This document shows positions 9,201 through 17,848 of a stretch of 64,000 bases of DNA, piece after piece (the first letter of the stretch is position 1; each line of letters begins with the position of its first letter). Below the pieces are notes generated by a model, which was not told the DNA's origin, searched no databases, and saw only the letters and a program-made list of their open reading frames with translations. The translations under genes and the position numbers were made by a program. Source of the stretch: Bacteroidia bacterium (lineage in GTDB: Bacteria; Bacteroidota; Bacteroidia; Cytophagales; JAAEPT01); assembly GCA_030431525.1 (NCBI GenBank), contig JAUIJC010000012.1, positions 1 to 64,000 on the forward strand. The letters are read 5' to 3'.

Positions 9201-9344
9201 GCCTTGAATTCCCTTCGAAAGGAAAACCGGATTGTGGGTATCATTTCCCACGTGGAGGAATTGAAGCAGGATATCGACATGTTCCTTGAGGTGGAAAACC
9301 ACAAGGAGAAGGGCAGTGTGTTGAAGGAGAGTTGGGAGGTTTGA
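6273..9344 (+). CDS. sbcC: Exonuclease SbcCD subunit C (Rad50-like ATPase)
   Basis: A 1023-aa SMC-type ATPase. The N-terminal head carries Walker A GGVGSGKSS. About 800 residues of heptad-rich coiled coil follow, broken near residues 509-512 by the zinc hook CPLCG. The C-terminal head carries the LSGGQQFQASL signature and Walker B FFFIDEGFGSLD. The product dimerises through the hook and powers SbcD. The ATG at 6273 (MYPQRLSIKGLYSY) gives the usual start; a GTG at 6252 is possible but falls inside the repeat. It is the second gene of the sbcDC operon. Confidence 0.96.
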   Translation: MYPQRLSIKGLYSYKEERHIDFETLTVSGLFGIFGGVGSGKSSILEAIIFVLYGQSERLKRSGENRYYNMLNLQSDVLAINFEFKVGQEEYKAYFRARRNSKNPEDVKSTDHTFYQKKEEDWLPLEVTDATSLLGMDYDNFRLAVIIPQGKFKAFIDKSSTDRTRMLKELFGLGKYELFYPASRLASQTKEDFDKVQGALQQLGEVDKEQLAEHKTQLKSFEEKLAKASKEKEGLEKEERTLSELKSLFEQLEQSKVAFEQKNAQKEAFDQRKQVLARFEQATNQFGHRLKQLEELKKEALSKHQEHLEINASLTKATAQLKGAEERFAQAQKNREANEERYKQILEDIELLISLKEVDEKANGLKKRIANGTPMIEQSKAVLEQSQKELSKKEQEVLKQNTAVSMAGTLHQVNAWHQEKARLMKEQEKLGALVKNYQQQREEILKSQKEELKAHSAFEKVNSFEHFFELLAEERKQIKAKNKSLEEERQKLLVREQLGGHQLEDGKPCPLCGALEHPNPAELTEVKEELKALAQKLKNLELQSEQLEVLEGNQRKLDTSYQHLIQQVAEKNTELDEKVEALKAHADQFIWEAFKSEDHQVILQKLQEIQQVQQQLESLQKEITGLKEAIQSEEGKLKKMELGIQQLQQEQSGVSAEKETLLKRLKSLAYEKEGQDSLDRLAERRDKGEKAIRDLLKAFEEASQAREKWLGETTLLKGKAQGAEKATKEAEQRKGKAQEEIGRLVEESAFETLEEVQQVLGAQINIEQERVAVEAFYKELHASEQSLSAWQAKTKGKTYLAEEHQALLEKLQGMIEAISKEQQERAVLQERVERMEDALKKQRELKKESKRLELRLANLETLKKLFKGSGFVQYVSTVYLQNLCAVANTRFSKLTQNTLNLELNAENEFVVRDYLNEGKVRLLKTLSGGQQFQASLCLALALSENVRTLNQSDKSFFFIDEGFGSLDSKSLEVVFDALNSLRKENRIVGIISHVEELKQDIDMFLEVENHKEKGSVLKESWEV

Positions 9345-9370
9345 GGTTTTTGAACCTCGAATACGGTAGA

Positions 9371-9477
9371 TGTACCACGGAGTCCACAGAGGAAAGGAGG
9401 GAAGGAGACCGCTTGTTCTAAAGACAGCTCATTTATTCATATTGGGGTCTTTGTGTCCTCTGTTCACTTGTGGTTTT
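9371..9477. repeat. Imperfect inverted repeat of the ACCACGGAG family
   Basis: The left arm starts ACCACGGAGTCCACAGAGGA. The right arm reads GTCCTCTGTTCACTTGTGG, its imperfect complement. It contains the same CCACNGAG / CTCNGTGG ends as the other family members in this window. Confidence 0.5.
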
Positions 9478-9504
9478 GACATCTATTGATGGTCCTAAAT
9501 AAAT

Positions 9505-9541
9505 AGAGGCCTAACCGAGTACTGGACACGGTTAGGCCTCT
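9505..9541. terminator. Bidirectional hairpin between sbcC and the barrel gene
   Basis: A perfect 13-bp stem AGAGGCCTAACCG / CGGTTAGGCCTCT around an 11-base loop sits between convergent genes. The T-run is weak on both sides. Confidence 0.65.
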
Positions 9542-9564
9542 GTTCTTATATCGTAAGTCTGGAA

Positions 9565-10227
9565 TTACAGACCATAGGTTACTGCCATGGTCAGGCCGTA
9601 ATTGATGCTTTTTCGGTTCCAATCCTCATCCGATGATAGGGACATCAGGCCATAGGAGAAGTTAGGTTGAAGCTCCAAGGAAATATTATCCTGCAACTCA
9701 TGGCGGTAACCGACTCCGAGTTTTAAGAACAGGTTCATGCTGTTCATATCATCACCCTTTTCGGTGCTTTTGGATTTGTCGGTGTCTCCGTTGGTGTATG
9801 TTGTTTTTGTGTTGTAGCTGGTGTTAAGGTAAAAAGCTGGGCTTAAGCCTGCATTGAAGAACACACCGTTGGATAGGGAGTAAGTTCCCAAAATTGGGAT
9901 CTCCAAATAGTGCAATCGGGTTCTTGTCCTTGTTTCTTCAACGGTTAGTATTTCTGATATGCTGGAGTTTTCCCCCGTTGTCATATAGTTGAGGCCAACT
10001 CGAACACCAATTTGATCGGTAATTCCATACTCTCCAAAAGCACCAAGTGAGTAGGTTAGGGCAGGGGAAATACCGTCCCTGTAAGGTCCTTCAAGAAGAG
10101 AAGGAAGGTTGTTGAAGCTAAGTTTACTTACCGAAGGAGTGAACTGAAGGCCTACTTTGAGGTTCTGAGCTGAACCAATCGTTGAAAGACCAAGAGATGC
10201 TACAAGGCAAAGAATGGTTTTTTTCAT
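9565..10227 (-). CDS. Outer-membrane beta-barrel protein (PorT-like), copy 1
   Basis: About 220 aa with the signal peptide MKKTILCLVASLGLSTIGSA. Alternating strands follow (VGLQFTPSVSKLSF, YSLGAFGEYGITDQIGVRVGLNYM, FFNAGLSPAFYLNT, LGVGYRHEL) and a terminal aromatic strand LTMAVTYGL, typical of small Bacteroidota outer-membrane barrels. It is clearly a paralogue of the next gene upstream on the same strand (QFTPSVSKL versus QFTPQVSKL; LSSDEDWNRKSINYGL versus ESQEWDRRNLSYGL). A second ATG at 10236 is possible. The function is unknown. Confidence 0.8.
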   Translation of the reverse strand: MKKTILCLVASLGLSTIGSAQNLKVGLQFTPSVSKLSFNNLPSLLEGPYRDGISPALTYSLGAFGEYGITDQIGVRVGLNYMTTGENSSISEILTVEETRTRTRLHYLEIPILGTYSLSNGVFFNAGLSPAFYLNTSYNTKTTYTNGDTDKSKSTEKGDDMNSMNLFLKLGVGYRHELQDNISLELQPNFSYGLMSLSSDEDWNRKSINYGLTMAVTYGL

Positions 10228-10320
10228 AGTTGTCATTTTTAGTGAAGTACAAATTAAGAGGTTTAATAATTCCCCATATAAGTGGACTTTTTAGTCTGAA
10301 TTTGTCAATGGAGTTTCGTT

Positions 10321-10992
10321 TTACAATCCAAAATTTAAGGCCGTGGTCAATCCATAGGACAGGTTCCTGCGGTCCCATTCCTGACTTTCGTAGAGATTGG
10401 TAAGACCATAAACCACATTTGGTTGAATGATGAAACTTAGTGTTTCTCCAATTGGAATGGTAAAGCCGATTCCTCCAGTGATGGCAAGGTTAAGGTCTTC
10501 CACGCCGTCTTCCTTGTCAGAGGTTTTTTGGGTGTCCGTTGAACCGTTTTCGTATTGAGTTTTTACTTTGTTGGAAGAGTTGAGGTAATAGTTGCCCTGT
10601 GTGCCAGCAGTGATGAAGATGTTTTTGTTGAATTGGTATTTGACGGCCAAGGGCAGTTCTACAAAGTGCATTTTGTAGTCAATGGTGGATTTTTCCTTTC
10701 CCTGAAAGTTGTTTTCATAAGTTTCAATAAGCTTTTCGCCAATCTGCCCGTAGCTTGCGCCGATATGGACTGACAGTTTTTTGGAAAGATTGAGCTCCAC
10801 AAAACTCCCCAAGGAATAGGTGAGTCCAGTCTCTGAGGCTTCGCGATAGGCCTCTTCCATTTGCTCGCTGAGATGGGAATAGGTGAGTTTAGATACTTGC
10901 GGGGTGAACTGAATTCCGAGGTTCACATTTTGCGCTTGAGCGCCAAAAACAAAGGCAATTACTGTAATAACACTGAATAAAGGCTTTTTCAT
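10321..10992 (-). CDS. Outer-membrane beta-barrel protein (PorT-like), copy 2
   Basis: A 223-aa paralogue of the neighbouring barrel, with the signal peptide MKKPLFSVITVIAFVFGAQA. It has the same strand order and ends in GLTTALNFGL. The two genes are 84-94 bases apart on the minus strand and probably arose by tandem duplication, possibly co-transcribed. Divergence is highest in the extracellular loops, which hints at different ligands or phage pressure. Confidence 0.8.
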   Translation of the reverse strand: MKKPLFSVITVIAFVFGAQAQNVNLGIQFTPQVSKLTYSHLSEQMEEAYREASETGLTYSLGSFVELNLSKKLSVHIGASYGQIGEKLIETYENNFQGKEKSTIDYKMHFVELPLAVKYQFNKNIFITAGTQGNYYLNSSNKVKTQYENGSTDTQKTSDKEDGVEDLNLAITGGIGFTIPIGETLSFIIQPNVVYGLTNLYESQEWDRRNLSYGLTTALNFGL

Positions 10993-11018
10993 ACATGTAC
11001 TATTTATTGGCTAAATCA

Positions 11019-11051
11019 TTGAAAATGGGCATTTCGTAATTTTTATATTTG
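11019..11051 (+). promoter_or_regulatory. Candidate promoter of the nitrite/sulfite reductase gene
   Basis: TTG at 11019-11021 and TATATTTG at 11044-11051 are spaced 22 bases apart, as in Bacteroidota sigma-A promoters (TTG ... TAnnTTTG). A second box, TAAATTTG, lies at 11115-11122. Confidence 0.42.
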
Positions 11052-11163
11052 TTGTCCCTCTCAAGCAAAAGTTGTGCACAACCTATTTGGACTGTTTTTT
11101 CGCATTTTTTCCGCTAAATTTGTGTTAATGTGATATTTGTCACGGACTGTAGCTGAAATACCA

Positions 11164-13287
11164 ATGGCACAACTCAATATATCTCCCAAGGTGAATGAGC
11201 GTTCCAAAGAGGACATCGTTGACCTGAACAGCAAGATTCAGAGCTTCCTGCTTGGGGGGCAGGACGAAGAGAAATTCCGTTCTTTCCGACTTTCGCGTGG
11301 TGTTTATGGCCAGCGTCAGGAGGGTGTGCAGATGATTCGGATCAAGTTGCCTTTTGGTCGTCTTTCGGCTAAGCAATTGGTGCGCATCGCTGATGTGGCA
11401 GACAAGTATGCCACGGAGAAAATGCACGCTACTACCCGTCAGGATATCCAAATTCACTATGTGAAGTTGACCGATTCCCCACAGCTTTGGGCTGATTTGG
11501 AGGATGCGGGCATCACCTTGAAAGAGGCTTGCGGTAACACAGTTCGTAACGTTACAGCATCTGCCATGGCGGGTATTGACCCTGAGGAGCCGTTCGACGT
11601 GTCTCCTTATGCCCACGGTTTTTATGAGTACTTCTTGCGTAACCCAATCTGTCAAGAGATGGGACGTAAGTTCAAAGTTTCCTTCTCTTCCAGCGATTCG
11701 GACACTGCTTTCTCCTTTATGCATGACCTTGGTTTCATCGCCAAGGAAAAGGATGGAAAGCGTGGTTTCCGCGTGATGGTAGGTGGCGGACTTGGTTCCC
11801 AACCAATGTTGGCCCAAGAAGGTTTCGACTTCCTTCCAGAAGAGGACTTTATTCCTTTCTCCGAAGCGGTGATTCGTGTGTTTGACCGTCATGGTGAGCG
11901 CGCTTCCCGTGGTAAGGCCCGTTTGAAGTTCTTGATCAAAAAGATCGGCTTCGACGCCTTTATCGAATTGGTGAAGGAGGAGATGACAGCTGTTATCAAC
12001 AAAACTTGGAAAGTGGACGAGAGCCGTGCCGAATTGGTTGGCCCATCGGATCGCACTGAGTTTGAAGCTGAGCAACCTGCTGACCAAGCCCTTTTTGAGG
12101 CGTGGAAAAACACTAACGTGATTGCTCAGAAGCAGGATGGTTTCTATGCTGTGACCATCAAATTGTCATTGGGTAACATTTACAATGAGACTGCTCGCAA
12201 GCTGGCGGCCATCATTGAGGAGGGTTTTGCAGCTGACGATATTCGTGTAACCATCAACCAAGGTTTCTTGCTCAAGTTTGTTCGTGAGGACGCTTTGGTA
12301 GGATTGTTCAACCGCTTGAATGAGCTTGGTTTGGCTACTCCTGGTTTTGATAGCACTGCTGACATTACTGCTTGCCCAGGTACAGACACTTGTAACTTGG
12401 GTATTGCCAGTTCCTATGGAGCAGCGACTGAGTTGGAGCGTTTGATTTCTGAGGATTTCTCAGACTTGATCTATAACCACGATATCAAAATCAAGATTTC
12501 TGGTTGTATGAACGCTTGTGGTCAGCACAGTGCTGCAAACGTTGGTTTCCAAGGGATGACCATCAAGAAAGGGCCGTTGGTAATGCCTGCGCTCCAGATT
12601 CTTTTGGGTGGTGGTTTCGACAAAGACCGCAATGCGACTATCGCTGACAAGGTGGTAAAAGTCCCTTCCAAGCGAGTGGGAGAGGCTTTTTCTGCTTTGA
12701 TGGAAGATTTCGCTACTAACTCTTTTGAGGGCGAATATTTCAATAACTACTACCAGCGTCAGAAGGAGGCAGACAAGATGTATTTCTTCACCCTTCTGAA
12801 ACCATTTACTGATGTTTCCGAGATTCCAGACGACTTCTATGTGGACTGGGGTGATGAGGAAAAATATGTGAAGGCAATTGGTGTCGGTGAGTGTGCCGGT
12901 GTTGTTCTTGACTTGGTGGGTACCTTGATTCAGGAAGCTGAGGAAAAATTTGCTTGGGCAACTAAGGCGATGGAGCGTGATACTTGGCAGGATGCCATTT
13001 ATCATTCTTACAATACTTTCGTTGTTGGTGCCAAAGCCCTGTTGCTTGGTGAGGACGTGAAGTGTAACACCCAAATCGGTATCATCAAGGACTTCGATGA
13101 GAAGTTCATCAACGAAGGATTCATGAACTTGGATGGTGTTTCTTTCCAAGATAAAGTACTTCAGTTGAACAAAGTTGAGCCATCACTTGAGTTTGCTAAG
13201 TCCTACTATGCTGAGGCCGAAGCCTTCTTGGCAAAGGTTGCCGAAGCTCGTGCGCTTCAGGTTGAGCGTCAGTCGGTAGAGAGCTAA
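11164..13287 (+). CDS. Siroheme/4Fe-4S nitrite or sulfite reductase with HEPN-like C-terminal extension
   Basis: A 707-aa enzyme. Two ferredoxin-like/siroheme half-domains are evident (RIKLPFGRLSAKQLVRIADVA, ATTRQDIQIHY; second half ITINQGF-like RVTINQGFLLKFV). The cluster-binding motif is C-x5-C (ACPGTDTCNLG) near residue 404 and C-x3-C (CMNACGQH) near residue 448. These coordinate the 4Fe-4S bridged to siroheme, for six-electron reduction of nitrite to ammonia or sulfite to sulfide. From about residue 575 an extra ~130-residue helical segment (VLDLVGTLIQEAEEKF ... DAIYHSYNTFVVGAKALLL) resembles HEPN domains. The start is ATG 11164; a TTG at 11137 is less likely. No sulfate or nitrate genes flank it, so the substrate is uncertain. 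Confidence 0.88.
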   Translation: MAQLNISPKVNERSKEDIVDLNSKIQSFLLGGQDEEKFRSFRLSRGVYGQRQEGVQMIRIKLPFGRLSAKQLVRIADVADKYATEKMHATTRQDIQIHYVKLTDSPQLWADLEDAGITLKEACGNTVRNVTASAMAGIDPEEPFDVSPYAHGFYEYFLRNPICQEMGRKFKVSFSSSDSDTAFSFMHDLGFIAKEKDGKRGFRVMVGGGLGSQPMLAQEGFDFLPEEDFIPFSEAVIRVFDRHGERASRGKARLKFLIKKIGFDAFIELVKEEMTAVINKTWKVDESRAELVGPSDRTEFEAEQPADQALFEAWKNTNVIAQKQDGFYAVTIKLSLGNIYNETARKLAAIIEEGFAADDIRVTINQGFLLKFVREDALVGLFNRLNELGLATPGFDSTADITACPGTDTCNLGIASSYGAATELERLISEDFSDLIYNHDIKIKISGCMNACGQHSAANVGFQGMTIKKGPLVMPALQILLGGGFDKDRNATIADKVVKVPSKRVGEAFSALMEDFATNSFEGEYFNNYYQRQKEADKMYFFTLLKPFTDVSEIPDDFYVDWGDEEKYVKAIGVGECAGVVLDLVGTLIQEAEEKFAWATKAMERDTWQDAIYHSYNTFVVGAKALLLGEDVKCNTQIGIIKDFDEKFINEGFMNLDGVSFQDKVLQLNKVEPSLEFAKSYYAEAEAFLAKVAEARALQVERQSVES

Positions 13288-13311
13288 TAGAGTATTTATT
13301 AATTCAATTAG

Positions 13312-13347
13312 AACCCGTTTCCATTGAGGTGGAGACGGGTTTTATTT
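13312..13347. terminator. Bidirectional terminator
   Basis: AACCCGTTTCCA pairs with TGGAGACGGGTT around a short loop and is followed by TTTATTTTTT. It serves the reductase gene and, in reverse, overlaps the end of the mutase gene. Confidence 0.75.
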
Positions 13348-16011
13348 TTTGGAGAGGTTTTTAATAATCTCAACTCCCGCTTTGGCAATATTCGTCCCCG
13401 GCCCAAAAAACAGGCTTATTCCAAGTTTTTGAAGATAACCGTAATCTTGAGGGGGGATAACCCCGCCAGCAATCAGAAGGAACTCACCTTGAAGCGATTG
13501 ATTTTTCAATTCCTCAGCTAACGCTTCTACCAAAGGCTTATGGGCCCCAGCTTGGGTAGAAATGCCTATGATGTGGACATCATGATCAATGGCCCTTCGA
13601 ATGACGTCTTGGGGCTGTTGGAAAAGTGGGGAAAGGTCAACGTCGAAACCAAGATCAGCCAAAGCCGATGCTACGACACGAGCGCCACGATCGTGTCCAT
13701 CCTGTCCCATTTTCGCGATAAGGATTCGAGGACGTCGCCCATTTTCCTCAAGAAACTTGTCTGAAAGTAAACGTGCTTTTTTGCTGTCTTCGGTTTGCTT
13801 GATTTCGGCGCCATAGATTCCAGTGATGCCTTGTCGTTTTGCCTGATGTCGTCCAAATGCTTCTTCCATGGCCGATGAGATTTCTCCTAATGTGGCTTGT
13901 GCTTCGCTCGCCCTTATTGCAACCTCTAAAATATTCTTATCAGCCGATTGACAAGCTTTTTTTAACTCTTCAAGGGTAGAGTTTACTTGTTCAATGTTTC
14001 TGTTCTCTCGGACTTCTTTCAGTCGTTGTTTCTGCTCCTGAAGGACTTTCTTGTTGTCAATTTCTAAAACCTGAATAGGAGGTTCATTTTCTATTTGGTG
14101 GGTGTTGAGTCCTACAATTTTTGCCTTTCCTGTGTCTATTTGCGCCTGTTTTCGGGTTGCACTCTCTTCAATATGTTGTTGAGGGATGCTTTGCTCAATG
14201 GCTTTTGTCATCCCGCCTGCCTCCTCGATTTCAACAATCAGTTTCCAAGCCGATTGGTAGAGTTGTTCTGTTTTTTGTTCAATAATGGTTGCACCTCCCC
14301 ATGGGTCAATCACCTTACAAAGATTGGCTTCATGTTGAAGAAAAAGCTGGGTATTGCGGGCAATTTGTGCGCTTTTTTCGGTAGGAAGGGCTAAAGCCTC
14401 ATCGTATGAATTGGTGTGTAAAGATTGAGTCCCTCCAAAAATTGCAGACAAAGCTTCGATGGTTGTCCGACACACATTATTCAGTGGATCTTGTGCGGTC
14501 AAACTCCAGCCTGAGGTCTGGCAATGGGTGCGGAGCGCCATAGACTTCGGATTTTTGGGCTTGAACTGTTTCATCAGTTTGGCCCACAGCAACCGTCCCG
14601 CTCTCAGTTTGGCAATTTCAGTGAGGAAGTCCATGCCGATTCCCCAGAAAAATGAAATGCGTGGAGCAAAGTCATCAATGCTCATTCCCGTTTTTAGCCC
14701 TGTCCTCACATACTCCAATCCATCGGCCAGAGTGTATGCCAATTCCAGTTCAGGTGAGGCGCCAGCTTCCAGCATATGGTAGCCACTCACGGAGATGGAA
14801 TTGAACTTCGGCATGTGTCTGCTTGTGTAAGCAAAAATGTCTGAAATGATGCGCAAGGAAGCTTTTGGTGGATAAATGTAGGTGTTGCGCACCATGAACT
14901 CCTTCAAGATGTCGTTCTGGATGGTGCCAGTAAGTTTCTTCGAATTAACTCCTTGTTCTTTAGCGGAAACAATGTAAAAGGCCAGAATCGGAATGACCGC
15001 CCCATTCATGGTCATGGAAACAGACATCTTATCCAAGGGAATTCCCTCAAAGAGTCGTTTCATATCCTTCACAGTATCAATGGCCACGCCAGCCTTGCCT
15101 ACATCATGGACGGCAATCAGATTGTCAGAATCATAACCACGGTGGGTGGGAAGGTCAAAGGCAACGGATAAACCTTTTTGTCCAGCTTCGAGGTTTCTCT
15201 TATAAAAAGCGTTTGATGCCTCAGCCGTGGAAAAGCCAGCATATTGGCGAATGGTCCAAGGGCGCTCGGTGTACATGCTGGGGTAGGGGCCTCTGAGGAA
15301 AGGTGGGGCTCCAGCGCCAAATTTTTCGTGGGGGAAACGGTCTTTGTTTTGTGTCGGACTTGGAGCTTCAAGCCCAGTTTTTTCTGCCAGCCCATTTAAT
15401 AGCTTTTGAGTAAGCCATTCAATAGAATAGGAGCCAGAAGTGGGGTCTACCCAATCAGAAGTGATGGTTTCAAGATTAATGATGTGAGCGATGTTTTGCG
15501 CGTTTCGATTGGCATTAGGACCAAAGTCAATAAAATCACTTCCTCCCAAAAATGCTGAAAGTGCTTGGCTGGTTTGTTCAATCAAATAGTTGTCTGACCC
15601 ATTGCTGTACCGATTTTCATAATGGTGCCAAGAAGAAACAATGGTGAGTTCACCTTTTACGTGTTTCGCCCAGAACAAGCGCAAGGCTCTCAATTTGGCG
15701 ATTTCATGAAAGAATGATTTTTCAATGCTTGACTGGAGAACAAGGCTTTCCAAATTTTTTCCTTCCTGAAAGGCTTTTGCCAGTCGTTCCGTTAGGTCCT
15801 GTTCACTTCCTGATTCCAATATGATGTTGGGTTCTACCTGTTTCTCAAAAAGGACCGTTATTCTTTTTGGAAGGTGAAATGAGCCTGAAATGTCGTCCGC
15901 TGTAAAAAAAGGAGGGAGTTCGGGAGTTTCGGCTTTTTGTTTTAGCAGGGCAATCCATTCTTTTTTGGAAAGAGAAGGAAATTCGTCAAAGGAGAGTTTG
16001 TAAGGAAGCAT
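13342..16011 (-). CDS. mutAB-like: Single-chain methylmalonyl-CoA mutase (partial small-subunit region fused to large subunit)
   Basis: An 889-aa B12-dependent enzyme interconverting methylmalonyl-CoA and succinyl-CoA. Residues from about 225 form a full large subunit: [21 protein letters not shown] (substrate-binding Tyr), [11 protein letters not shown] (catalytic His), and a C-terminal B12 domain with D771-x-H773-x-x-G776 ([11 protein letters not shown]) and [10 protein letters not shown]. Residues 1-210 look like the start and the last third of a small subunit ([18 protein letters not shown] ... [11 protein letters not shown] ... [18 protein letters not shown]), with most of its barrel missing. 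Usually mutA and mutB are separate genes. No epimerase or MeaB gene is adjacent. The fused reading frame is intact, with no stop or shift between the parts. Confidence 0.9.
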   Translation of the reverse strand: MLPYKLSFDEFPSLSKKEWIALLKQKAETPELPPFFTADDISGSFHLPKRITVLFEKQVEPNIILESGSEQDLTERLAKAFQEGKNLESLVLQSSIEKSFFHEIAKLRALRLFWAKHVKGELTIVSSWHHYENRYSNGSDNYLIEQTSQALSAFLGGSDFIDFGPNANRNAQNIAHIINLETITSDWVDPTSGSYSIEWLTQKLLNGLAEKTGLEAPSPTQNKDRFPHEKFGAGAPPFLRGPYPSMYTERPWTIRQYAGFSTAEASNAFYKRNLEAGQKGLSVAFDLPTHRGYDSDNLIAVHDVGKAGVAIDTVKDMKRLFEGIPLDKMSVSMTMNGAVIPILAFYIVSAKEQGVNSKKLTGTIQNDILKEFMVRNTYIYPPKASLRIISDIFAYTSRHMPKFNSISVSGYHMLEAGASPELELAYTLADGLEYVRTGLKTGMSIDDFAPRISFFWGIGMDFLTEIAKLRAGRLLWAKLMKQFKPKNPKSMALRTHCQTSGWSLTAQDPLNNVCRTTIEALSAIFGGTQSLHTNSYDEALALPTEKSAQIARNTQLFLQHEANLCKVIDPWGGATIIEQKTEQLYQSAWKLIVEIEEAGGMTKAIEQSIPQQHIEESATRKQAQIDTGKAKIVGLNTHQIENEPPIQVLEIDNKKVLQEQKQRLKEVRENRNIEQVNSTLEELKKACQSADKNILEVAIRASEAQATLGEISSAMEEAFGRHQAKRQGITGIYGAEIKQTEDSKKARLLSDKFLEENGRRPRILIAKMGQDGHDRGARVVASALADLGFDVDLSPLFQQPQDVIRRAIDHDVHIIGISTQAGAHKPLVEALAEELKNQSLQGEFLLIAGGVIPPQDYGYLQKLGISLFFGPGTNIAKAGVEIIKNLSKK

Positions 16012-16302
16012 GAGAAAAACACCGTTATCCCTTGTTATACGGCGTATGGAAGGGTAGAGGTGTGCTTCAATGGTGTTGTAAGTTTTAGATGATAAATTGA
16101 TTGTGTTTTTCGTATAAAAAATTGTGATATACCATTATTTTGCTCGTTCGGGTTCCCTTCGGTGGAAAGTGTTATGCCCAGAAAAAAGTCAAGAGCTACC
16201 CCAAGTTTTTTTCTATCAATTTTTTGGTCAATTTTGCTTTCCACCCTCACCAAAAAACGAGGGGAATTAACTGAATTTGCTTGTTGCAAAGATTTTTGAA
16301 GA
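16012..16302. other. Intergenic region upstream of dnaA
   Basis: 290 bases between divergent mutase and dnaA genes. It is A/T-rich with a short inverted repeat GTTCGGGTTCCCTTCGGTGG near 16148. I see no cluster of TTATCCACA-type DnaA boxes, no B12 riboswitch box, and no clear terminator. It presumably holds both promoters. Confidence 0.5.
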
Positions 16303-17769
16303 ATGCCTAAGGATTGTAAAACGGTTTGGAATAATTGCCTCCAGTACATAGCACAGGAGGTTGGAGGCCAGAGCTTTAAGACTTGGTTCCAACCCATCGT
16401 GCCTATGAAGTTGGTAGGGCAGACCCTTACGGTCCAAGTGCCTAGTCCATTTTTCTATGAGTGGCTTGAGGAGCACTTTGTAGGTGTTTTGCGCAGGGCC
16501 ATCGACCGCGAGCTGGGACCAGCAGGTCGCTTGGAGTATTCCATCGTGGTGGATAAGGGTAAAGCCCCTAAGGGTCCGGGGGTTATGAACCTTCCAACGA
16601 GTAAGGTTCCTGCCCATGGTGCGCAAAAAAATCAGCCCGTTCAAAGAGTTCCAAAGAAGGCTCCAACCCAAGTTCCGAGCGCTGGTGACAAGCAATCCAA
16701 CCCTTTCACTATTGGTCGTCATGACCGACGTTCTTTCGATTCCCAACTGAATCCAAAGTATGTCTTTGAGACTTTTGTGGAAGGAGAGTCTAACCGCTTG
16801 GCGCGTTCAGCGGGATTGAGCATTGCCAAAAACCCGAAGTCTTCTGCCTTTAACCCATTGATGGTTTACGGAGGTGTTGGTTTAGGTAAGACTCACTTGG
16901 TACAGGCGATTGGTAACAAGGTGAAAGAACAGCATCCAGATAAGGTGGTGCTTTATGTTTCTTCTGAGAAGTTTGCCAACCAAGCTGTCGAGGCGTTTAA
17001 GAACCGTTCGGTTCAGGCCTTTGGTCAGTTCTACCTTCAGGTGGATGTGTTGATTGTTGATGATATTCAGTTTTTGGCTGGAAAGGAGAAAACCCAAGAG
17101 GTGTTCTTCCATATCTTCAACCACCTTCATCAGAATGGTAAGCAAATCATCGTGACTTCGGATTGTTCTCCAAAAGAACTTCAGGGAATGCACGAGCGTT
17201 TGGTTTCTCGCTTTAAGTGGGGATTGACCGCTGATTTGCAGGAACCAGACTACAACATGCGCACGAACATTATCGTGAAGAAGTTGCAGGCTGATGGGTT
17301 CTCTTTGGAGCAGACGGTAGTGGATTACGTTGCCAGAACTGTTCAGACAAACATTCGCGAGTTGGAAGGCGTGTTGGTATCATTGATTGCCAATGCTTCC
17401 CTTAACCGTTCCGAGGTTGACTTGAACGTAGCTAAGACGACGCTCCAACACATTGTTAAGAACATCGAGGAGGATATTGATATCTCCTTTATTGAGAAGC
17501 AGATTAGTGACTATTTTGGTGTGCCGTTGGAGGCTATTCACGATAAGACTCGGAAACGAAACGTCGTGATTGCCCGTCAGGTGGCCATGTACCTCACTAA
17601 GGAATACACCCGATTGTCCTTGAAGGCGATTGGCCGACACTTCGGTAATCGTGATCACAGCACAGTTTCACACGCCGTTGGTGCCGTGAACAAGTTGATG
17701 GACAAGGATCCTTCATTCTCCAGAACGGTGGATGAGTTGCAGGCTATGTTCCGTAAGCAGGCAGGTTAA
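16303..17769 (+). CDS. dnaA: Chromosomal replication initiator protein DnaA
   Basis: A 488-aa initiator. Domain I (about 1-90, VWNNCLQYIAQEVGGQSFKTWFQPI) contacts helicase. A basic, proline-rich linker (about 95-150) follows. The AAA+ domain has Walker A GGVGLGKTHL near residue 189 and Walker B VLIVDDIQFL. Domain IV has the DnaA-box binding helix-turn-helix (LSLKAIGRHFGNRDHSTVSHAV). It binds DnaA boxes at oriC and melts DNA. The ATG at 16303 matches family length. The gene is alone; dnaN and gyrase genes are not adjacent, as is common in Bacteroidota, where dnaA is often away from oriC. Confidence 0.97.
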   Translation: MPKDCKTVWNNCLQYIAQEVGGQSFKTWFQPIVPMKLVGQTLTVQVPSPFFYEWLEEHFVGVLRRAIDRELGPAGRLEYSIVVDKGKAPKGPGVMNLPTSKVPAHGAQKNQPVQRVPKKAPTQVPSAGDKQSNPFTIGRHDRRSFDSQLNPKYVFETFVEGESNRLARSAGLSIAKNPKSSAFNPLMVYGGVGLGKTHLVQAIGNKVKEQHPDKVVLYVSSEKFANQAVEAFKNRSVQAFGQFYLQVDVLIVDDIQFLAGKEKTQEVFFHIFNHLHQNGKQIIVTSDCSPKELQGMHERLVSRFKWGLTADLQEPDYNMRTNIIVKKLQADGFSLEQTVVDYVARTVQTNIRELEGVLVSLIANASLNRSEVDLNVAKTTLQHIVKNIEEDIDISFIEKQISDYFGVPLEAIHDKTRKRNVVIARQVAMYLTKEYTRLSLKAIGRHFGNRDHSTVSHAVGAVNKLMDKDPSFSRTVDELQAMFRKQAG

Positions 17770-17792
17770 TACCTGTTGATGATAAATTATTT

Positions 17793-17830
17793 AACCCCTA
17801 ACAAGTGCTGATTTGTTGGGGGTTTTGTTT
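17793..17830 (+). terminator. Terminator of dnaA
   Basis: AACCCCTAACAA pairs with TTGTTGGGGGTT around a short loop, followed by TTGTTTTT. Confidence 0.8.
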
Positions 17831-17848
17831 TTAAAACCTTTTTGAGTG

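Noticed and set aside
16012-16302. Cobalamin riboswitch upstream of the B12-dependent mutase
   Set aside because: No B12-box (GCCACTG-like) sequence was recognised.
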